From assembly GCF_002865645.1 (NCBI RefSeq), contig NW_020194686.1, positions 434,001-498,000 of the forward strand: a stretch of DNA of 64,000 nt, read 5' to 3'. Position numbers and translations under genes: made by a program. Below the pieces are notes generated by a model that searched no databases, was not told the DNA's origin, and saw only the letters and a program-made list of their open reading frames with translations. Origin of the DNA: Hyaloscypha bicolor E. Taxonomy: Eukaryota > Ascomycota > Leotiomycetes > Helotiales > Hyaloscyphaceae. Of the stretch, positions 62,901-64,000 are shown piece by piece. The stretch's first letter is position 1. Each line of letters starts with the position of its first letter.

Positions 62901-64000
62901 AGCTAGTATATTAGCTAGCTTAAAAGATATTATAAAGTATTTAAAATAGCTATAGTAGGTTCTAAAAGCTGTTTTTTATTTATATTTTTTATAAATTCTT
63001 ATTTAATAATATATATTTTTAAAATCTAATTTTATAAAAATCTTGGCTTTTTAAAACTAATTAAAGGTCTTATTAATAAGAAAAAGCAAATACTAATTCT
63101 TAATTATAACTTAATTAAGTCTATAATAATTAATATAAAAATATAGCCCTTTATTTTTTTTGGAAATAAAAAGAATAAGTGCCCCTATTAGGCTTTTATT
63201 AGGCCTTATCTAATATTTATAAAATATATCTTATAAATATAAATATAATATTTCTAATTAAATCTCTAATAAATTATATAAAGATCTATATAGAACCGTA
63301 TTATCTATATTAATAAAGTATTTAATACTACTAAAATTAGGAATTTTTAAAGCTTTATTAGAATTAAAAACCTCTAAGAAATTTTTATATTTATTATTTT
63401 AGAAATAAATAAGTATTTCTAAGTCTTTTTTCTAGAAGATATGAATTTATTATATTAAAAACTTTTATTTAGTATTACTAGAACTATATAATAAAATAGA
63501 GATCTAGTAACTATTATAAATATATAAAGCCTATTATCTAGAATAATTATATTTGCCTTTAGTTAAAAATAAAACTTGAAATACTAGCTTAGGATACTAG
63601 TTAAGCTTTTTACTAAACTCTTTTAGTATTAGGATTTTAATATTATTAGGCTATATAAATATATATATTTCTTATTTCTTAATATAGTCTATATATTATA
63701 TAAGAATTACTTTATAAAATTCTATACTAAAAATAAAGCTATAAGAACTAATATTTTTATATTTATAGAACTAGAGCTTAAAAGAATATATCTTATTATA
63801 ATTATTTAGAATAAATATCTTAAGATTATAGGCTTAATAGATCTTAAATCTATTTTTATAAAAGATTATAAATTCTTAATTATATTTAGTTAAGGTAATA
63901 AAGTTCTAGTTTTAAACCTAATTATTATTAAAGAAATTATAATCTAATTTAATATTACTAAATTTATTATATATTTTTAGGATATCTATTTCTAGCTATA
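59901..64000 (-). pseudogene. RIP-decayed Ty3/gypsy pol on the minus strand, truncated by window end
   Basis: Minus-strand reading from about 63320 to 62600 gives a reverse transcriptase: SLIGALILFISKKNKGLYF, INYYRLN, AKIFIKLDFKNIYY, KTAFRTYYSYFKYFI, SFKLANILA and YLNNILIYF (YLDD changed to YLNN, about 62830), then KYKFNIKEIEFLSFFIKIKG. Stops replace Trp, Gln and Arg codons throughout. RNase H and integrase should lie at lower coordinates (about 60-62.4 kb) but are too decayed to delimit, so the left limit is a guess. The element's 5' part lies beyond the window. Confidence 0.85.

Noticed and set aside
53785..64000. AT-rich sequence as a mitochondrial insertion
   Set aside because: No mitochondrial gene, rRNA or tRNA recognised. 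Decayed gypsy polymerase and shared repeats explain the composition as RIP.

Overview
The window looks like chromosomal DNA of a filamentous ascomycete (Pezizomycotina). Genes carry short introns of about 46-80 nt with GT..AG ends and CTAAC/CTGAC-like branch sites. The gene families are typical of fungal secondary metabolism. Most of the window is extremely AT-rich, TpA-laden DNA in which transposon reading frames survive but are peppered with TAG/TAA where Trp and Gln codons belong (TGG, CAG and CAA changed to TAG or TAA). That is the signature of repeat-induced point mutation (RIP). A bipartite, isochore-like genome of this kind is known from some Dothideomycetes and Leotiomycetes; I cannot name the species.

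Layout. 1-9.9 kb: RIP-decayed retroelements, namely a Ty3/gypsy pol with its 3' LTR (1-3391) inserted in an inverted copy of a long repeat here called R1, which also carries a TA-flanked inverted-repeat element (3960-4498). 9.9-12.7 kb: a small island of normal composition holding a hAT-type MITE with a second MITE nested in it, and an intact 2-oxoglutarate/Fe(II) dioxygenase gene. 12.7-37.8 kb: nested transposons. A chromodomain Ty3/gypsy element (18207-23561) sits in a second R1 copy. An old Helitron (24193-25305 plus 30453-36420) is split by a younger Helitron of the same family (25306-30452) and by a piggyBac-type transposon (32932-34961). A pure (ATT)n tract follows. 37.8-53.7 kb: a gene island with the core of a secondary-metabolite cluster. 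53.7-64 kb: RIP-decayed repeats, including an R1 copy without the insertions seen in the other two and a minus-strand Ty3/gypsy pol.

The gene island encodes, left to right: a pyridoxal-reductase-type aldo/keto reductase (-), a hemerythrin-like protein (+), a second 2OG dioxygenase (-) paralogous to the isolated one at 11.3 kb, a fungal rhodopsin-like (SAT4/PTH11-type) membrane protein (+), a SAM-dependent O-methyltransferase (-), and an A-T-TE NRPS-like synthetase (+). Synthetases of this architecture (TdiA, atromentin synthetases, MicA and others) dimerise two aryl-alpha-keto acids to quinones, furanones or related rings. My reading (inference) is a cluster making a methylated aryl-pyruvate dimer oxidatively remodelled by one or two dioxygenases, with one dioxygenase gene stranded 27 kb away by transposon insertion. 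No cluster transcription factor, transporter, P450 or aminotransferase is visible.

Three palindromic MITE families lie inside the gene islands. One 88-bp-arm foldback upstream of the synthetase is nearly perfect and so probably young.
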